A stretch of DNA of 64,000 nt. Origin: Bdellovibrionota bacterium (GTDB lineage Bacteria; Bdellovibrionota; Bdellovibrionia; Bdellovibrionales; Bdellovibrionaceae). A program made the translations under genes and the position numbers. Positions 60,437 to 64,000 of the stretch are shown one piece after another (within the stretch, counting starts at the first letter, position 1; the number at the start of each line of letters is the position of its first letter). Location: NCBI GenBank assembly GCA_963170155.1, contig CAUJGP010000033.1, positions 1 to 64,000 of the forward strand. The letters run 5' to 3'. The notes below the pieces were generated by a model. The model did no database searches, had not been told where the DNA came from, and worked only from the letters and a program-made list of their open reading frames with translations.

Positions 60437-61549
60437 GTGTATTTTAGTAGTAAGATCACAAATTCCATTTTGAGTTATCTGGATGATAGAGGTTATGATA
60501 CTTCTAAGGTTCTGGATTTAATTGATTTTCCTGAGGAGTTTCTTCGAGATCCAGCGTATTGGATCAAGGCAGACCAGATGGAGTCTTGGCTGCATATCTT
60601 TATCAACTCTTATAAGCCTTTAGATGGTACTGATTTGCTCCAAGAAGTGGGGAGCCGCATTCATGAGATTAAATCTTGGGGTGTTTTGGATAGTGTTTTA
60701 AGAATGATGCCACGACCTCAAGAAATCATGAATCAACCAGAGCGTTTTTTAAGCTATTTTATTTCACCGGCACCACCCATTGCTCACCTTCGTCGAGATA
60801 TGTATCATGTTGCTTTTGATCTTCCGATTTCTACGGAACAATTTCCTTTAACAACAACTTTTTTAAAGGCTGTATTTTCGGTACTTCCTTGTTATGTCGG
60901 ACAATCCCCTGCTCGCTGCGAATGGACGGATATCCATTTTCGACTTGAATGGGCTCCGGACTTGGAAGTTCCTTTGCCCGTAGAGGATTCTCAAGGGCAT
61001 CGTATCAGTCCTGATTTAATGCAGTCGATTATTGAACAGCTTGAACAGAATCAGAGGATTTTAGAAAAACGTAATGAAGAGTTAGTCCTTAAAAATGAAG
61101 AATTGGAACGAGCTCACCAAGATCTTCGTACTCACATGAAAGCTCAGGTTTTCACTGAGAAGATGAAAGGCCTATCTGAATTTGCAATCGTAATTGCAAG
61201 AGATTTAGGGGCTCCCGCTGATTTGCTTTCGAGCGAACTTCAAAAGGTTCAGGATTATATGGTCCGAGCTCAACAGGTCATTACTCTTATGAGTGGGATT
61301 GAGAAAAATTCAAAAATCTTAAATGAAGTTTTGCGGAGAGTGGATTGGGATTTGGTCAAAGATTCATTTCAAGATTCTTTAAAGAGAAGTGAGGGTGCCT
61401 TAACTTCTATTCGTAAATTGAGCAATGAGTTGCGACGAGGAAGTCAAGAGACCTTAAAAGCTTTAGCTGAATCGACATTGTCTCGCTCTTCATCAGATCA
61501 GAGTGAAACTCAAGTTCAAACTCTACAGGAAAGACCGCCATCGCATTGA
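60437..61549 (+). CDS. Histidine-kinase-like sensor protein without a kinase domain
   Basis: The 370-aa protein has an N-terminal helical sensor-like domain (1-180), then a coiled coil (195-235, rich in E/Q/R). A segment EKMKGLSEFAIVIARDLGAP follows at 241-260, resembling the HisKA H-box (LGELA-GIAHEINNP). The phospho-acceptor His is replaced by R255. No ATP-binding domain follows; the chain ends in a helical, Ser-rich tail. It may be a dimerising regulator derived from a kinase. The start is a GTG with no clear ribosome-binding site. It sits 30 bp before eno and after the RR-PilZ and polyamine genes. Confidence 0.68.
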   Translation: MYFSSKITNSILSYLDDRGYDTSKVLDLIDFPEEFLRDPAYWIKADQMESWLHIFINSYKPLDGTDLLQEVGSRIHEIKSWGVLDSVLRMMPRPQEIMNQPERFLSYFISPAPPIAHLRRDMYHVAFDLPISTEQFPLTTTFLKAVFSVLPCYVGQSPARCEWTDIHFRLEWAPDLEVPLPVEDSQGHRISPDLMQSIIEQLEQNQRILEKRNEELVLKNEELERAHQDLRTHMKAQVFTEKMKGLSEFAIVIARDLGAPADLLSSELQKVQDYMVRAQQVITLMSGIEKNSKILNEVLRRVDWDLVKDSFQDSLKRSEGALTSIRKLSNELRRGSQETLKALAESTLSRSSSDQSETQVQTLQERPPSH

Positions 61550-61566
61550 ATTGGATCAGCAACTAA

Positions 61567-62862
<1,296 letters not shown>

Positions 62863-62881
62863 TATAAAATTGATAAAAAAA

Positions 62882-62907
62882 CCAATGAAAGGCGAATCTT
62901 TCATTGG
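62882..62907. terminator. Hairpin after eno
   Basis: CCAATGAAAG (62882-62891) and CTTTCATTGG (62898-62907) form a perfect 10-bp stem. The poly-A on its left makes it a canonical terminator on the minus strand (T-run after the stem). On the plus strand the T-run is missing, so termination of eno may be partial and ftsB read through. Confidence 0.6.
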
Positions 62908-62953
62908 CATCAACAGCAAGTCATATTGACCTTAGTCTATATTTTAAAGAGCC

Positions 62954-63292
62954 ATGTGTTCAAATCATAGCTTTGCCCTCAAACTAAGAGGAATGAGAAG
63001 CTTTGGTGAAAAAATTACTAACCTGCTTGAAAGCCCTACACGAGTTGGAGTTCTGTGTGTTGTTCTTTTATTTGTGGGAGTGGTGTTTAATAAGTCATTG
63101 TGGAGACTTTACCAAATCCATCAAAGTAAACAAGTTTTACTCTCAAAAATAACAGAAGAGAGTGATAAAACAACCAAGTTGAAACAACAATTGGATCAAT
63201 TGAAGAATCCAGCTTACATCGAGAAGCAAGCTCGGGAGAGATTGGAATTTTTGGAAAAAAATGATCTTCTCTTTGTTTTTTCAGAAGAATAG
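62954..63292 (+). CDS. ftsB: Cell-division protein FtsB/DivIC family
   Basis: The 112-aa protein has a short cytoplasmic N-terminus, one membrane helix (VGVLCVVLLFVGVVF), then a coiled coil (LLSKITEESDKTTKLKQQL) and the family's C-terminal NPAYIEKQARERLEF motif. FtsB joins FtsL and FtsQ to start septal wall synthesis. The position after eno matches the usual eno-ftsB order. The next gene follows after 17 bp. Confidence 0.9.
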   Translation: MCSNHSFALKLRGMRSFGEKITNLLESPTRVGVLCVVLLFVGVVFNKSLWRLYQIHQSKQVLLSKITEESDKTTKLKQQLDQLKNPAYIEKQARERLEFLEKNDLLFVFSEE

Positions 63293-63309
63293 AGTAAAAG
63301 ATTATTTCT

Positions 63310-63609
63310 ATGGAAGAAATTCAGTGGACAAAAGATAGAGTGAGAGAGCTGAGGCTAAGAATGGGGTGGAGTCCGTCTGACTTTGCTCGCCATCTCGAGG
63401 TGGAAGTAACCACAGTTCAAAGCATTGAAAATGGAACCTTTGCGAATATGGATTCTATATCTCCTCTTTTAACACTGTTTTGGCATCAAGCTGAGCATTT
63501 ATCGAATGAAGTTATTCTCTCAGCTCTTGCAGAGCAAGAGCTGGAGACCTTAAAAACAAATCAACTTTATCAAAGTGATTTAATGGATAAATATTTTAGT
63601 GAATCTTGA
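63310..63609 (+). CDS. XRE-type helix-turn-helix protein
   Basis: The 99-aa protein has an XRE/Cro-type helix-turn-helix (VRELRLRMGWSPSDFARHLE, then VTTVQSIENG), followed by a helical tail of about 45 residues. It probably binds DNA as a dimer. It follows ftsB closely, so it may be co-transcribed. Targets are unknown. Its 3' end overlaps convergent pepN by 14 bp. Confidence 0.82.
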   Translation: MEEIQWTKDRVRELRLRMGWSPSDFARHLEVEVTTVQSIENGTFANMDSISPLLTLFWHQAEHLSNEVILSALAEQELETLKTNQLYQSDLMDKYFSES

Positions 63610-64000
63610 AGTCGAGAGAGCGCTTTAAGATTTCGTAGCTGTTTTTAGAAAGTTGTGTACGAGTGACAAGTCTTTCTAATGTATTATGCATCTGTTTTTT
63701 GCGAACATCCTCGAGACGGTACCAATTCTCAAAAACTTGACAGAGTCGAGCTGCGGTGGAGGGGTTGAGGGCATCTATTTCGAGCACTTTATCAGCTAAG
63801 AAGGCATAGCCAGAACCATCCTTATTATGAAATCCCCGCCAACACACATTGGAAAAGGCTCCATAGAGAGCGCGAACTTTATTGGGGTTTGACGCCTTAA
63901 AATAAGAACCGCCACTTAAATCTTTGACCGTGCTGAGAGTTGTTGGATGGTTAAGGCTTGCTTGCCAGGTCAGCCATTTATTCACGACTAGAGAATTATC
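63596..64000 (-). CDS. pepN: Aminopeptidase N, C-terminal part (runs off the edge)
   Basis: The frame is open to the right edge. Its about 134 residues match the C-terminal helical domain of bacterial PepN: NKWLTWQAS, FKASNPNKVRALYGAF, GSGYAFLADKVLEIDALNP, and ARLCQVFENWYRLEDVRK. PepN is an M1 zinc aminopeptidase that trims peptides in the cytoplasm. The catalytic HExxH domain lies outside the window, so activity cannot be judged. Confidence 0.88.
   Translation of the reverse strand, partial: DNSLVVNKWLTWQASLNHPTTLSTVKDLSGGSYFKASNPNKVRALYGAFSNVCWRGFHNKDGSGYAFLADKVLEIDALNPSTAARLCQVFENWYRLEDVRKKQMHNTLERLVTRTQLSKNSYEILKRSLDFKIH

Overview
The window is AT-rich DNA from a Gram-negative bacterium. 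It carries lgt and lspA, several outer-membrane barrel candidates, a sigma-54 activator, ppk/ppx, eno next to ftsB, and the C-terminal end of pepN. The low GC, the many exported hydrolases and hypothetical proteins, the RR-PilZ protein and the eno-ftsB layout suggest a Bdellovibrionota-like (predatory deltaproteobacterial) genome. That placement is inference from gene content; no rRNA is present.

Layout. 1-140: end of an IS3-family element. 342-1658: a small exported protein and an LCMT-type methyltransferase. 1923-4889: a compact cluster that looks like a RiPP (modified peptide) pathway: a 35-aa peptide, a terminator hairpin, a borosin-like TP-methylase, an ABC exporter with a compact ATPase domain, and a minimal radical-SAM enzyme. 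5012-5475: the fluoride channel gene crcB behind a clear fluoride riboswitch whose 3' part can pair with the crcB ribosome-binding site. 5665-9883: MscS channel, exported protein, and two CxxCH haem proteins, one fused to a predicted barrel. 9861-19824: xerC, a PspF-like activator, lgt-lspA, a TPR/HTH regulator, a VAO-type flavoprotein, an NhaR-like LysR regulator, htpX and terC.

20305-28419: two large exported proteins (one with a lipase-type GYSRG elbow), an M14 carboxypeptidase, an alpha/beta hydrolase, and arginase overlapping an OlsB-type acyltransferase. With the PlsC-like gene at 31731 these could make ornithine lipids. 28503-34254: ppk, ppx, plsC-like and a Na/Pi cotransporter, a polyphosphate/phosphate block. 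34480-38795: exported endonuclease I, a barrel candidate and two exported proteins.

38930-49490 is an accessory island. Left: remnants of IS481-like and IS66 transposases. Right: an apparently complete IS3-family element with an A8 frameshift site. Between them lies a divergent pair. One exported protein (1213 aa) combines a transglutaminase-like domain with a vWA domain. The other (1384 aa) has two MoxR-type AAA+ domains and a C-terminal FGE/C-type-lectin-like domain. Both mature proteins begin with the same C-[AS]-EIFSS motif. The lectin-like end lacks the FGE cysteines and has the residue and codon pattern of a diversity-generating-retroelement variable region, but no reverse transcriptase or template repeat is visible here. 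This module and the RiPP cluster are the two most novel systems in the window.

49586-64000 returns to a core-like region: TPR protein, truncated haemoglobin, hrpB-rsmI, hypothetical proteins, a methyltransferase, an RR-PilZ protein, a deoxyhypusine-synthase-like enzyme, a histidine-kinase-like protein lacking its histidine, eno, ftsB, an XRE regulator and partial pepN.
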